DNA from: Burkholderia sp. GAS332
GTDB lineage: Bacteria; Pseudomonadota; Gammaproteobacteria; Burkholderiales; Burkholderiaceae
Reading direction: 5' to 3'
DNA length: 64,000 nt
NCBI GenBank assembly: GCA_900142905.1
Contig: FSRV01000001.1
Span: forward strand, 4,216,001 to 4,280,000
In this document: positions 54,595-63,616 of the stretch, piece by piece
How positions within the stretch are numbered: the stretch's first letter is position 1
Layout of the letters: every line of letters begins with the position of its first letter
Notes under the pieces: model-generated
What the model saw: only the letters and a program-made list of their open reading frames with translations
What the model was told of the DNA's origin: nothing
The model's database searches: none
Translations under genes and position numbers: made by a program

Positions 54595-56040
54595 TCAGAC
54601 CGGATTCGCGGCCACGAATTGCTTGAAGCTCGTGTAGGCCGGGTTCTTCGTGACGCCATCCTCTTGCACGAGGCCGTAGTCCGGATCGATGAGGCAGTAC
54701 ATCATGATGGACTGAATGTTGTACTGACTCATGACCTGCCGGTACTCCGTCATTGCCGTGGTCACGTAACTCGCCGCTTGCGCAGGCGTGTCCTGAGCGC
54801 CGGACCAACCCCATTCCGTCAACCAGATCGGCACGTTAAAGGACTCCTGCAGAACTTGCAGCACGTTCATGCATGCGTTGTTTTGCCATCCACACTGGAT
54901 ATCGCCTGAACTCTGATACCAGTGGTACGTCGTGTAGTCCCAGCGGATGATCTCCGCACCTGAAACGCCATTAGCAGAGCCATCCGGCGTGATGCCGGTC
55001 CACAGCATCTGCAACGCGCGATAGGCGAGCGGGATACCGACATTGACGCCGCACTCGATCGTCGGATCGATCGCCTTGACGCCGTCGATCATGCCACGGA
55101 TGACACCGCGAAATGCCGGCCAGATAGCGGGGCTGTAGTCGATCGTTTGGCTGCCGTCACCGCTTGTCACCAGGCCGTCCGAGTCGAGCTCATTGCCACA
55201 CTCGATGTACTTGACGAGCCCCTTGAGCGGTGTAGTGCACGCGACCGCCAGGTTGTAGCCCAGCGTGTAGGCCGCCGCTTCCGTACCTGTCTGGTCCCAG
55301 CCGGCCGAAACCGGGTTGAGCACCGGCATGATGCCTACTCCGCTGCCGGCAAACGCACCGGTCAATGCGTTGGCAACCGTTTGGGCCATGCCGCCGTCGG
55401 CTACGTCGACGCGATAGATCGTGCAGCCAAGATCCTTGAGCAACGCCAACTGGGCAGCCGGTGACATCGTGGCGTAGATGCCGGTGGGATAGGCAAGGTG
55501 GCCGTTCATGCCGTAGAACAGTGCGCCGGAAGTTGTGCTGGCGACCGTGACTGTGACAGACACAGTGGTCTTGGTGCCGCCCGGCTGTCCCGCCGCGACG
55601 GTGAATCCCATCACGTTGAACTGATGCGAACCCGCGGATAGTTGGGCCGTATTAATGGGGATAGCGAACTTACCGCCACTCGGTGTGGTGTCGGCGCCAA
55701 TCTTCGCGCCAGTCGCGTTGTCGAACACACACACGTTGACCCACTTGCTGCCGGCCGTGCCGGTCACCGTGACAGTACCGGATACAGTCGCGTTGGCCGC
55801 GGGCGCGGTCACCGTAAAACTACTACTTGAGCTGGCCTTGTTGGCCACGCTCGCGTCGTTGGCCACTGCGGCAGGCGAGTCGCCGCTCGAACCGCCACCG
55901 CACGCGGAAAGCGCAATTGATCCGGCGCCTGCGACCAGGCCGGCGAGAAATTTCCTCCGAGGGACAGATGCAGCTGGAACTAAAGAAGGGACAGACTGTA
56001 GAAGATCTTGCTGATTTTTTGATCGGTCGGGTAACGTCAT
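54595..56040 (-). CDS. Tat/lipoprotein glycoside hydrolase (clan GH-A, PslG-like role)
   Basis: 481 residues. The N-terminus has a twin-arginine signal (RRKFL at 28-32) and a lipobox LSAC with Cys47, so it should be an exported lipoprotein. A Ser/Thr/Ala linker and a beta-rich module follow (about 75-168; Big-like, FTVTAPAANATVSGTVTVTG). The C-terminal TIM barrel (about 172-481) has GNELD (acid/base E284) and LTEWGWSG (nucleophile E409), typical of clan GH-A. In the Psl system the analogous PslG cleaves the matching polysaccharide. It may do the same here, trimming or releasing polymer. The GH family number cannot be fixed by eye. Confidence 0.85.
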   Translation of the reverse strand: MTLPDRSKNQQDLLQSVPSLVPAASVPRRKFLAGLVAGAGSIALSACGGGSSGDSPAAVANDASVANKASSSSSFTVTAPAANATVSGTVTVTGTAGSKWVNVCVFDNATGAKIGADTTPSGGKFAIPINTAQLSAGSHQFNVMGFTVAAGQPGGTKTTVSVTVTVASTTSGALFYGMNGHLAYPTGIYATMSPAAQLALLKDLGCTIYRVDVADGGMAQTVANALTGAFAGSGVGIMPVLNPVSAGWDQTGTEAAAYTLGYNLAVACTTPLKGLVKYIECGNELDSDGLVTSGDGSQTIDYSPAIWPAFRGVIRGMIDGVKAIDPTIECGVNVGIPLAYRALQMLWTGITPDGSANGVSGAEIIRWDYTTYHWYQSSGDIQCGWQNNACMNVLQVLQESFNVPIWLTEWGWSGAQDTPAQAASYVTTAMTEYRQVMSQYNIQSIMMYCLIDPDYGLVQEDGVTKNPAYTSFKQFVAANPV

Positions 56041-56272
56041 GAGTACGACTTACGCATTTCGGTTGGGGATCGCAGTATATTCGTCAGTCTTTTTCGTATG
56101 TTGTAACTGGATGTAAAAGCGCGGCGATAAGGCGAACTTTCTCCATACTTATGAGTGGAGGCAAAACTTCGCATTTCAGATGAAGAAAGAGAGAACATGT
56201 GTGCGCGGCCGCACATACGACTGTGGCGTTCGTGCAATGCGGAAAAATAAATAATTCTATTAATTATTAATT

Positions 56273-56292
56273 CACAAAACGTGCGTTTTGTG
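56273..56292. promoter_or_regulatory. 9+9 bp inverted repeat, candidate operator
   Basis: CACAAAACG and CGTTTTGTG separated by TG, a 20-bp near-perfect palindrome inside the AT-rich divergent spacer. Size, symmetry and place fit a dimeric regulator site for the exopolysaccharide locus. The regulator is unknown. Confidence 0.55.
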
Positions 56293-56479
56293 CGCCAACC
56301 CTTCTACTAAGCGGGTTCTGGCGGCTCTGATCGATACGCCATCCCGCATAAATTACGATTTTCCATTGACATTTATTCATACGAATAGGTGTATTCCCTT
56401 CTATTTTTCATTTGTCTGATTAATATGGTAGTGAAACAGATACACGAGAAAAGAAGCGAACCCCTATATCAATTAACTT

Positions 56480-56514
56480 CACCAATGCTTTCGTCTGACA
56501 AAAGCATTATGGTG
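56480..56514. repeat. Imperfect inverted repeat
   Basis: CACCAATGCTTT and AAAGCATTATGGTG are complementary except for a two-base AT insertion in the right arm; the arms are 9 bases apart. It could form a hairpin or be a second binding site in the same spacer. Confidence 0.4.
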
Positions 56515-56983
56515 CCGAATATTCATATCAAATCCGTGCGACTCCATTGAAGCCAACTACAGCTGTCCGTTCTGTAGTCTGAAGGTTGTGGGATACAAGG
56601 TGATTCGTTCTCCATACGAAAATTCCGCCCTTCCTGCCGAAGTACGCAACCCTGAGTAACGAGTAAGAAACCCGAATGCGTCGTGCCACCGCCCCCCGCT
56701 GTGTGCGCAAACGTACCGAAGCCGAAATACCGAGGAGGCACCCTTCTTCTCGGCGGCGTTATCTGTCGGGCATAGCGCAAGACACCGTATTCCCGGGCGC
56801 CGTCCTGTTCGAGTTTGCTTTCGCAGCGTGGATGTGTTTTTCGAAGGTGGCGAGTGCAAGGCCATGCGCTTGTCCATGCAGCAGTGGTGCCGTTTGGCAC
56901 CTGAGCCCTCCACGGCTATTCATGTGCCGCTAACGCCGTGAATGGCAGTCACTGTTGCGCATTTTTCCAAAGGACTTCGAGAG

Positions 56984-58090
56984 ATGAAATATGACGTCTT
57001 GATCGTGGGGGCTGGCTTCGCCGGCGCAGTGTGTGCTGAGCGCCTTGCGGCTGCCGGCAAGCAAGTGCTGATCATCGATAAACGGAATCACATTGGCGGA
57101 AATGCGTTCGATTGTCATGATCAAAATGGCGTGCTGATTCATCCATACGGGCCGCACATCTTTCATACCTCTGGCAAAAGAATCTTCGAGTACCTCTCGA
57201 ATTTCACCGACTGGCGGCTCTACGAGCATCGTGTGCTCGCTCACCTGGACGGAGAGTTTTATCCCATCCCCATCAACCGGACGACGATCAACAAGCTATA
57301 CGGCCTTGATCTGAACGAGCAGGGCGCGACGGCGTACCTTGAATCCGTGCGGGAGCCCCGCGACCGCATCGTGACGAGCGAAGACGTCGTGCTGAGCAGC
57401 GTAGGCAGCGACCTGTGCGAGAAGTTCTTCCGAGGCTATACGCAAAAGCAGTGGGGACTCGACCTCTCTGAACTATCGGCGGGCGTCGCCGCACGCATAC
57501 CGACCCGCGCGAACGACGACGACCGTTACTTCACCGATGCGTTCCAGTTCATGCCCGCCCAGGGTTACACGTCGATGTTCGAAAGGATGCTTGAGCATCC
57601 GAATATCGAGGTGCGTTTGTCGGAGGATTTTCGCGCCATAAGATCGGCCGTGGAACGACAACATACGGTCTATACAGGGCCCATCGACGCCTATTTCGAT
57701 TTTCGCTTCGGCAAACTCCCCTACCGCAGCCTGATGTTTCGGCATGAACATTTAAGCGACGTGGAACGCTTCCAGCAGACCGGGACGATCAACTATCCCA
57801 ACGACCAGGACTACACGCGGATCACGGAATTCAAGCATCTGACCGGCCAGCAGCATAGTGGCACGTCGATTGTGATGGAGTATCCGCGCGCCGATGGCGA
57901 GCCCTACTATCCCATTCCTCGCCCCGAAAACGAGGCGCTGTACAAGCGCTATAACGAACTCGCGGAGGCCACACCCGATGTGACGTTTGTCGGGAGGCTC
58001 GCACAATATCGTTACTACAATATGGACCAGGTCGTCGGCGCTGCGCTGAAAGCTGCCGAGGCGCTGATCGCCGAGGAGCTGATCCAATGA
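56984..58090 (+). CDS. glf: UDP-galactopyranose mutase
   Basis: 368 residues from ATG 56984 (MKYDVLIVGAGFAGAV); a start at 56942 would add 14 residues before the Rossmann strand. FAD-binding GxGxxG is followed by DKRNHIGGNAFD, HPYGPHIFHT, NRTTINKLYG, and YTQKQWGLD. The C-terminal EYPRADGEPYYPIPRPEN is also characteristic. It converts UDP-galactopyranose to UDP-galactofuranose. Its stop overlaps the start of a GT2 gene by 4 bp (ATGA), which strongly suggests a galactofuranose unit in the polysaccharide. Confidence 0.96.
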   Translation: MKYDVLIVGAGFAGAVCAERLAAAGKQVLIIDKRNHIGGNAFDCHDQNGVLIHPYGPHIFHTSGKRIFEYLSNFTDWRLYEHRVLAHLDGEFYPIPINRTTINKLYGLDLNEQGATAYLESVREPRDRIVTSEDVVLSSVGSDLCEKFFRGYTQKQWGLDLSELSAGVAARIPTRANDDDRYFTDAFQFMPAQGYTSMFERMLEHPNIEVRLSEDFRAIRSAVERQHTVYTGPIDAYFDFRFGKLPYRSLMFRHEHLSDVERFQQTGTINYPNDQDYTRITEFKHLTGQQHSGTSIVMEYPRADGEPYYPIPRPENEALYKRYNELAEATPDVTFVGRLAQYRYYNMDQVVGAALKAAEALIAEELIQ

Positions 58091-59100
58091 ACACGGTGCG
58101 CGTTGCAGCAATCGTTGTTTCGTACAACCGGCGTACCCTACTGCAAGAATGTGTCGAGGCGCTGCTTGCTCAAACGCGGCCCGTCGATGCGATTTACGTC
58201 GTCGACAACGGCAGCAACGACGGTTCGCGCGAGTATCTGGCTGCCGTCGAGGCGAAGCACGACAGGGTTGTCGTCGTTCTGTCGGAGAGCAACACGGGCG
58301 GCGCAGGAGGGTTCGCAACGGGCATCAGAACCGCATTTTCCAAAGGCTACGATTGGTACTGGCTCATGGACGATGACGCAGAACCCATGCCCGATGCGCT
58401 CGAACAGCTCATGGTGTCCCAGGAGGCCGCACGCACTGACGTTGTGGCACTCTGCGGCGCGGTATTTGGCATCGATCGGCGTGTGCAGTTCTGGCATCAG
58501 GGCACCTTCGATGAACGGATGCGACTGATTGCGCCAAAGCCCGAATACCACGCGGCCGATTCCTTCAAGACCGACTATATGTCGTTCGTCGGCGCGTGCA
58601 TCCGGCACGATGCGATTCGACGCGTAGGCTTCCCCGCGCACGAGTACTTTGTGTGGAACGACGATGTCGAGTACACCGCACGTCTGAGCGGCATCGGTGA
58701 ACTGCGTTGCGTCACCGCCTCCCACATGACGCACAAGGACGGAGAAAACCGGGATCTGGCGCAGCGCCCGCGCTCATTGCGCGCGTGGTACGAAACCAGG
58801 CGCATGCCTGCGGCTACGCAGTGGAAGTACGCGTGCGGGCTGCGCAATTATGTCGATATGGTGTTTCGGCATCGCGGCCCCGCGCCGTTCTGGGCTGCGT
58901 CGATTTTTGCCAGAAGGCTGGTTCGAATTCTGGTTTTTGGTGACCGCCGTTTAAGCGTCATCATGCTCTATGTCCGCTACTTCGAGCAGGCGGTGGGTCG
59001 AACACAGTTCGATACGGTCAGGCCGACCGACTGGAAAAAGTCTCTGATGGCAAGTCCTGAGCCTGACAAGGCTGTCGCCGCGAAGAGTGCGTCAGATTAG
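58087..59100 (+). CDS. GT2-family transferase, probable galactofuranosyltransferase
   Basis: 337 residues. RVAAIVVSYNRRTLLQECVEAL at the start, VVDNGSNDGSREYL, and the metal-binding WYWLMDDDAEP (DDD near residue 97), then the FVWNDDVEYTARL acidic motif. The arrangement resembles GlfT-like and RfbF-like enzymes. Translational overlap with glf points to UDP-galactofuranose as donor. The gene converges with the Wzx flippase 112 bp away. The last 20 residues are Ala/Lys-rich and probably disordered. Confidence 0.87.
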   Translation: MNTVRVAAIVVSYNRRTLLQECVEALLAQTRPVDAIYVVDNGSNDGSREYLAAVEAKHDRVVVVLSESNTGGAGGFATGIRTAFSKGYDWYWLMDDDAEPMPDALEQLMVSQEAARTDVVALCGAVFGIDRRVQFWHQGTFDERMRLIAPKPEYHAADSFKTDYMSFVGACIRHDAIRRVGFPAHEYFVWNDDVEYTARLSGIGELRCVTASHMTHKDGENRDLAQRPRSLRAWYETRRMPAATQWKYACGLRNYVDMVFRHRGPAPFWAASIFARRLVRILVFGDRRLSVIMLYVRYFEQAVGRTQFDTVRPTDWKKSLMASPEPDKAVAAKSASD

Positions 59101-59212
59101 CTCGAATGCCGCGTCGTCGCGACAATCCAGTTTCACGATAGCCATTCTCCGTGCGTCGACGTTCGGATGCGATAGCGCGCCGACGTCAACGCCTTTCAAT
59201 ACACTCGCGCGT

Positions 59213-60481
59213 TCAACATTCATCAACCGACGCGGCTCGTGTCACGAAGACCGGGACTCTTTTCTGAATGAGATAAAACGCCATGCAGCCGGTAACAAGC
59301 GTTTCGGTTGCAAGTATGGACATTGCCGCGCCTTGTGCGCCAAAGCGAATCGAGAGCGGCACTAACAGCGCGACGTTGAACACCCCGGATCCCAGCAGGA
59401 TCTCGCTGAATTTCTTCTTCATGCCGAGCGGCAGCATCATCTGGAGCCCAAGGACATTACTCAGGGCCACCAGCCACGGCACGAACGCCATCCACCGTAG
59501 AACGTCGACCGCCGGCGCGTATTGAGGTCCCATACCGACGCGAACGATCCATGGCGCAAGCGCCCAGAGCATGATCGATACGGCGAGCATGATGGCGCTC
59601 AGCGCATAAAGTGCTTTGCGCACCAGTGCAAAGGCCTTCGTGGCATCTTCGGCAAACAGTGCATTGACGCGCGGATACAGCGCGTTGGTGAGCGGCGCTA
59701 TCAGGGCCTGCACCACGTTCCGAATCTTGTCGGCGGCACCAAAGTAACCTAGCGTGACGTTGCCCGCCAGAAATCCGAGCAGTACGCTGTTCGTTGTCGT
59801 GTACAGGCTGATGGCGGCAGTTGCGATGAATACGTGCCACCCTTCCTGAAAAGCGCCGATGACATCACCGGCGCTCGGAAGATGGAACGAGATCAGTCTC
59901 AAGCGTGCGATCAGTATCAGCGAGATAATCCCGGCGACCACGGTGCTCATTGATGCGATGAGCGCCGCTCGCCACGTGTCACCGGGCGAGTGAACGAGAA
60001 GATAGGTAGCGGGGATGACAAGCAGGCGTGCGCTCAATGTCGAAATGGTGACAAAGGACATCCGCTCCAAACCCTGAAAGAGCCACTGCGGAAATAGCAC
60101 CGAGCCGATGACGAGCGGAAAGGTCGCAAACATGATGGGCCGAAGCTCGATCAGTTTCGGCACCAGCAAAACGCCCACCACCAGAAGTGCAAGACCGACG
60201 CCCGCTACAAGGATCTTGGCCGCCTGCGTTTTCCAGAAGATTCGCGACACAGCGTCACGGTCGTTCTGCACCTTTGCAATCTCGCCCGTGGCTGACAAAA
60301 TGAAGCCATAGTCGGTCAGCAAGACCAGATAGGCAATCACCGCCTGAGCAAACACATAGGCGCCAAAGTGGTCGGGGCCCAGCACGCGGAACAGATACGG
60401 CAGTGTCGCAAGCGGCAGCACCATATTCGCCACCTGCAAGACTGACAGCGCGAACATGTTCCGCAATATTGGGTGGGCCAT
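59213..60481 (-). CDS. Wzx-like polysaccharide flippase
   Basis: 422 residues with twelve predicted helices. It begins ILRNMFALSVLQVANMVLPL and has YLFRVLGPDHFGAYVFAQAV, a conserved block of the PST/MOP exporter family. It should flip lipid-linked repeat units across the inner membrane before polymerisation by Wzy. It is separated from the GT4 upstream by 170 bp. The presence of Wzx, Wzy and Wzc in this half shows a second, Wzx/Wzy-type pathway distinct from the ABC-type locus at 21-22 kb. Confidence 0.92.
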   Translation of the reverse strand: MAHPILRNMFALSVLQVANMVLPLATLPYLFRVLGPDHFGAYVFAQAVIAYLVLLTDYGFILSATGEIAKVQNDRDAVSRIFWKTQAAKILVAGVGLALLVVGVLLVPKLIELRPIMFATFPLVIGSVLFPQWLFQGLERMSFVTISTLSARLLVIPATYLLVHSPGDTWRAALIASMSTVVAGIISLILIARLRLISFHLPSAGDVIGAFQEGWHVFIATAAISLYTTTNSVLLGFLAGNVTLGYFGAADKIRNVVQALIAPLTNALYPRVNALFAEDATKAFALVRKALYALSAIMLAVSIMLWALAPWIVRVGMGPQYAPAVDVLRWMAFVPWLVALSNVLGLQMMLPLGMKKKFSEILLGSGVFNVALLVPLSIRFGAQGAAMSILATETLVTGCMAFYLIQKRVPVFVTRAASVDEC

Positions 60482-60651
60482 AGTAAGTCAGTCCGTGGAT
60501 CTTAACTGTCTGTTGAATCGGTAACCGTCGGCCCATACCGTTTCTAGTGCCCGATCGATTTCTTGTCGCTTAGATGTGTTAAGTAGTTTTCGGCCAGCGT
60601 CACCTATAGAATCCGCGTGTAATGCGTGTGGGTAGCAAAACGTGTCTGGGT

Positions 60652-61824
60652 CTAGGTCAAGCGCATGATGTGCGCCAGACGCTCCGCATAACATTGAGGC
60701 AAAAATTCGCTCACGTCGTACCGTCTCTCGGGTGTCGCGAGGTGCACGGCAAGCTCATCGAGTGCTGCGCGAATACTCTGCGGGTCATCACGATAAGTGA
60801 TCTTACTGCCGACGGCATTGCCGAAATCCAATCGATGAGCGCCTTCCCGCATCAACGTGGGCAAGCCCAGCATCGCTGCCTCGACAATGACGAGCGGTGC
60901 GACTTCCATCCCCACGGACGGCAGCACGATTGCGTCTGCAAAACGTCGTAGCTCGGAGAATAGCCGGTCCTGTGGCAGGTTACCGAAGAAAATAAGCTTT
61001 CCCGACTCGACCAGCGGCGCATAGCGTCGCTCGATCGCCTCGCGGTCAGGACCGTCGCCAAAAACACCGATGCGCTCAATACGCGCAAAATCAATCGAGC
61101 TCGCGAGCGCAATAAACTCCGCGAGACCCTTCTCGCGGGCGATGCGTCCGACAAATGCAAGATTGAAGCGCTCCCGATCGCGTACGCTTACCGGTTTGTT
61201 CGTCTCTGCCACGACCGAGGGGTTATAAAGGACGACTGTGTTGTCGATCCCTCTCCGATGCAAGGCCTCCTGCATGAAGTCACTGGGACAAATTAACCGG
61301 TCGAAGATGCGCTCCGGTTTGTACACCGCCCGCACTGCATGCCAGTAGGCCTTCGAACAAATGTCGTGGACTGCACCTTTGGTGCTGGCGCGCAACTTCA
61401 GGACATGCCCGGTTCGCAACGCGTCCAGCGTCAAATGCTTGATATGGCCGTTCACAACGTAGTGCAGCGTCGGGTTGTAATAGACAAGATGAAAATCGTG
61501 ACACGTCATATACGTGGCGTAGCCCAACTCCCGCTTGTATCGAGCGATCACGCCGAGGACCGAAGCCGATAACGCGTTGTGGTAGTTGTGGACAAGAATA
61601 CGATGCGGGCGATAGGTGATAACGGTTTGCTTCAGTGCGCGTGCCGCCGCCACGTTCCACGATCTCGACAGCAACGACGAACTCCCGTGGAATCGGCTGA
61701 CGTCGAAACATTCCACTTCCACGCCGGACATTGCACGTAGAAGGTCAGCGGACTGCCGATAGACGACCTCCGCCCCACCCTTTTGCTCGAAATCGTTGAT
61801 CACCAAGACTCTGTATTGCTGCAT
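60652..61824 (-). CDS. GT4-family glycosyltransferase, paralogue of the 45.6-kb GT4
   Basis: 390 residues from ATG 61824 (MQQYRVLVINDFEQKGGAEV); 90 residues of in-frame extension upstream have no family similarity. VHNYHNALSASVLGV, HDFHLVYYNPTLHY, LAFVGRIAREKGL and PSVGMEVAPLVIVEAAMLG align with the paralogue at 45556-46797 nearly block by block. It is a retaining GT-B enzyme. It lies between the Wzx gene and another GT4. The duplication may provide two related linkages or a redundant activity. Confidence 0.88.
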   Translation of the reverse strand: MQQYRVLVINDFEQKGGAEVVYRQSADLLRAMSGVEVECFDVSRFHGSSSLLSRSWNVAAARALKQTVITYRPHRILVHNYHNALSASVLGVIARYKRELGYATYMTCHDFHLVYYNPTLHYVVNGHIKHLTLDALRTGHVLKLRASTKGAVHDICSKAYWHAVRAVYKPERIFDRLICPSDFMQEALHRRGIDNTVVLYNPSVVAETNKPVSVRDRERFNLAFVGRIAREKGLAEFIALASSIDFARIERIGVFGDGPDREAIERRYAPLVESGKLIFFGNLPQDRLFSELRRFADAIVLPSVGMEVAPLVIVEAAMLGLPTLMREGAHRLDFGNAVGSKITYRDDPQSIRAALDELAVHLATPERRYDVSEFLPQCYAERLAHIMRLT

Positions 61825-61960
61825 GCCTGTCTCTTGTCCAGCAAGCGCGGCGCGCTCTACAAGGGAAGAGTACTTGGTGACATACGCAAGGCTATGTTCG
61901 GAATCGCACCGAGGCTCAAGGCGTCGTGCGGCGTCGTGCCTACCCGGCAAGCGCTGCAAC

Positions 61961-63199
61961 TCAAAACCTCGATGCGACGGGAGGCGCGCAGACCGGGCGA
62001 GTGGCCTCGCCCGCCCCGAGTTGACGCTCCAGAACATCCAGCAGCTGACGTGCGGACCGCTCCCACCGGAAGTGGCGTGCATGCTCCCTGCCACGTGCGC
62101 GCAAGGTGTCGCGCAGCGCTGCGTCGCCCATCAACTGGGCCACCTTGTCGGCGATGTCTTCGACGGAGCGCGCGTCGCAATAGACCGCGGCATCGCCGCA
62201 TATTTCCGGCAGCGACGCTTCACGCGATACAACGACGGGACAGCCGCACAACATCGCCTCAAGCGGTGGCAGTCCGAAGCCTTCATACAACGAGGGAAAC
62301 ACAAAACAGGCCGCATTTTCATACAGCGCACGCAACTCACCATCGGACACGAAGCCGGCGGCGATGATGTTCTTCGAGAGGTCGTAGCCCGCCTTGGCTT
62401 TGGGATTGAAGATCCGCAAATCGCATCCGCCAACGACCACAAACTTCCAGTCGTGACGCTCGCTCAGTTGCTCGATAGCGGCAAGCACGCGGGCGAGGTT
62501 TTTGCCGACTGAAAGATTGCCGACCGCGAGCACATAAGCGTCATGCTGTAGATCCAGCCGTGACAGAATCGACTGATCTGCTGCGATTCTGTCAAAGTGG
62601 TCCACGCCATTCCAGACGACCGAAATACGCGACGCGTCGATACCGAGGCGCGCCATGATTCTTTCTTTCGAGAATTCGGACACCGTCACAATGTGGCTGG
62701 CGCTGTGCTTCAAAATCGAAAACGCGAATCGATACCACAACCTGAACTTCCAGGAATAATTCTCCGGCAGATCATAGACGGCCACGTCATGCATCATCAC
62801 GACCTGACGACGTGCGAACAGTGGCCCCATATTGCAGAGGCTAAGCAGGGTTCGCCCGCCGGTCGCGAACGGCAGTGCGAATTGCTCCCACAGGGCGCCC
62901 TTCAGCCGGCGTCCGACCGTTTTTGCTTTCGGTAAGTCGACCTCCGTGCGTGCGTCAACAGGAAGCAGCAGCGGGAGATCGGTGTCCTCGGGAAACAGTC
63001 GCTGAAACGCCATCGCCAGTTCATAGCCAACGCGCTGCACGCCAGTGATCCGCTGAGACGCAAATTTCCCGTTAATTGCAAAACCCGCGAATGGCGCCTG
63101 CCGTTGGGTACTTCGCATCGCGCCGGCGTCGGTTGGCGCTGCCGCCTGAACAGAGCCCTCTTTCCGCTGAGCGTTGGATCGCTCCGTAACGTCGTCCAT
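61961..63199 (-). CDS. GT4-family glycosyltransferase (mannosyltransferase-like)
   Basis: 412 residues from ATG 63199 ([11 protein letters not shown]), with GAGAGG upstream; an in-frame start at 63232 would add 11 residues. The GT-B signature is [18 protein letters not shown] at the N-terminal acceptor side, [35 protein letters not shown], and [19 protein letters not shown] (E-x7-E). This subgroup often uses GDP-mannose or GDP-deoxysugars. It is the rightmost minus-strand gene of the locus, with about 400 bp before the divergent secreted protein. Confidence 0.87.
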   Translation of the reverse strand: MDDVTERSNAQRKEGSVQAAAPTDAGAMRSTQRQAPFAGFAINGKFASQRITGVQRVGYELAMAFQRLFPEDTDLPLLLPVDARTEVDLPKAKTVGRRLKGALWEQFALPFATGGRTLLSLCNMGPLFARRQVVMMHDVAVYDLPENYSWKFRLWYRFAFSILKHSASHIVTVSEFSKERIMARLGIDASRISVVWNGVDHFDRIAADQSILSRLDLQHDAYVLAVGNLSVGKNLARVLAAIEQLSERHDWKFVVVGGCDLRIFNPKAKAGYDLSKNIIAAGFVSDGELRALYENAACFVFPSLYEGFGLPPLEAMLCGCPVVVSREASLPEICGDAAVYCDARSVEDIADKVAQLMGDAALRDTLRARGREHARHFRWERSARQLLDVLERQLGAGEATRPVCAPPVASRF

Positions 63200-63616
63200 C
63201 AGATACCTCTCGAGATGATCCTGCGCCAGCAATGCCGTGCGCCCAGGTTTCGCTTACGCCGTGTGATACCCATCGCCGTTCCCGATTTGCCGCACTATTT
63301 CAGTGCACCAAACGGCATCGGCGTCGAAATTGGCCGACCGGCCGATAGCCAGTCCGAGCTTGCATTAAGCGATCTCGCGGGAAACTCGATCAGTACGGTT
63401 TCACACACAAGGTCCGGCGGGGAAAGTAGGTGTGATCCGGCACCGGCGACAGCTTTGAAAGTTCGATTCCGCACTGATGAGTAGAACGGCACATCCTATT
63501 TTGGTCCGGCTTGTTGCCTGGGAAAGGCGACGTCCCGCGTGGCCTCTCAGCGTCGGCGTCTTTGCTTGTCGAGCCGACTGAGTTATTTCCATGAGCGATT
63601 CAACGAGGATGATCCA
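63200..63616. other. Divergent spacer, nothing recognised
   Basis: 417 bp between the GT4 gene (leftward) and a secreted protein gene (rightward). It should contain promoters for both, but I see no clear consensus, palindrome or RNA structure. Confidence 0.5.

Larger units (their letters stand above)
56041..56983. other. Large AT-rich divergent spacer, likely control region of the locus
   Basis: 943 bp between divergent genes (hydrolase leftward, glf rightward). From about 56230 to 56520 the composition is much more AT-rich than the rest of the window. Two inverted repeats are present (listed separately). No gene is supported; the open frames overlap each other in three readings. Confidence 0.6.
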
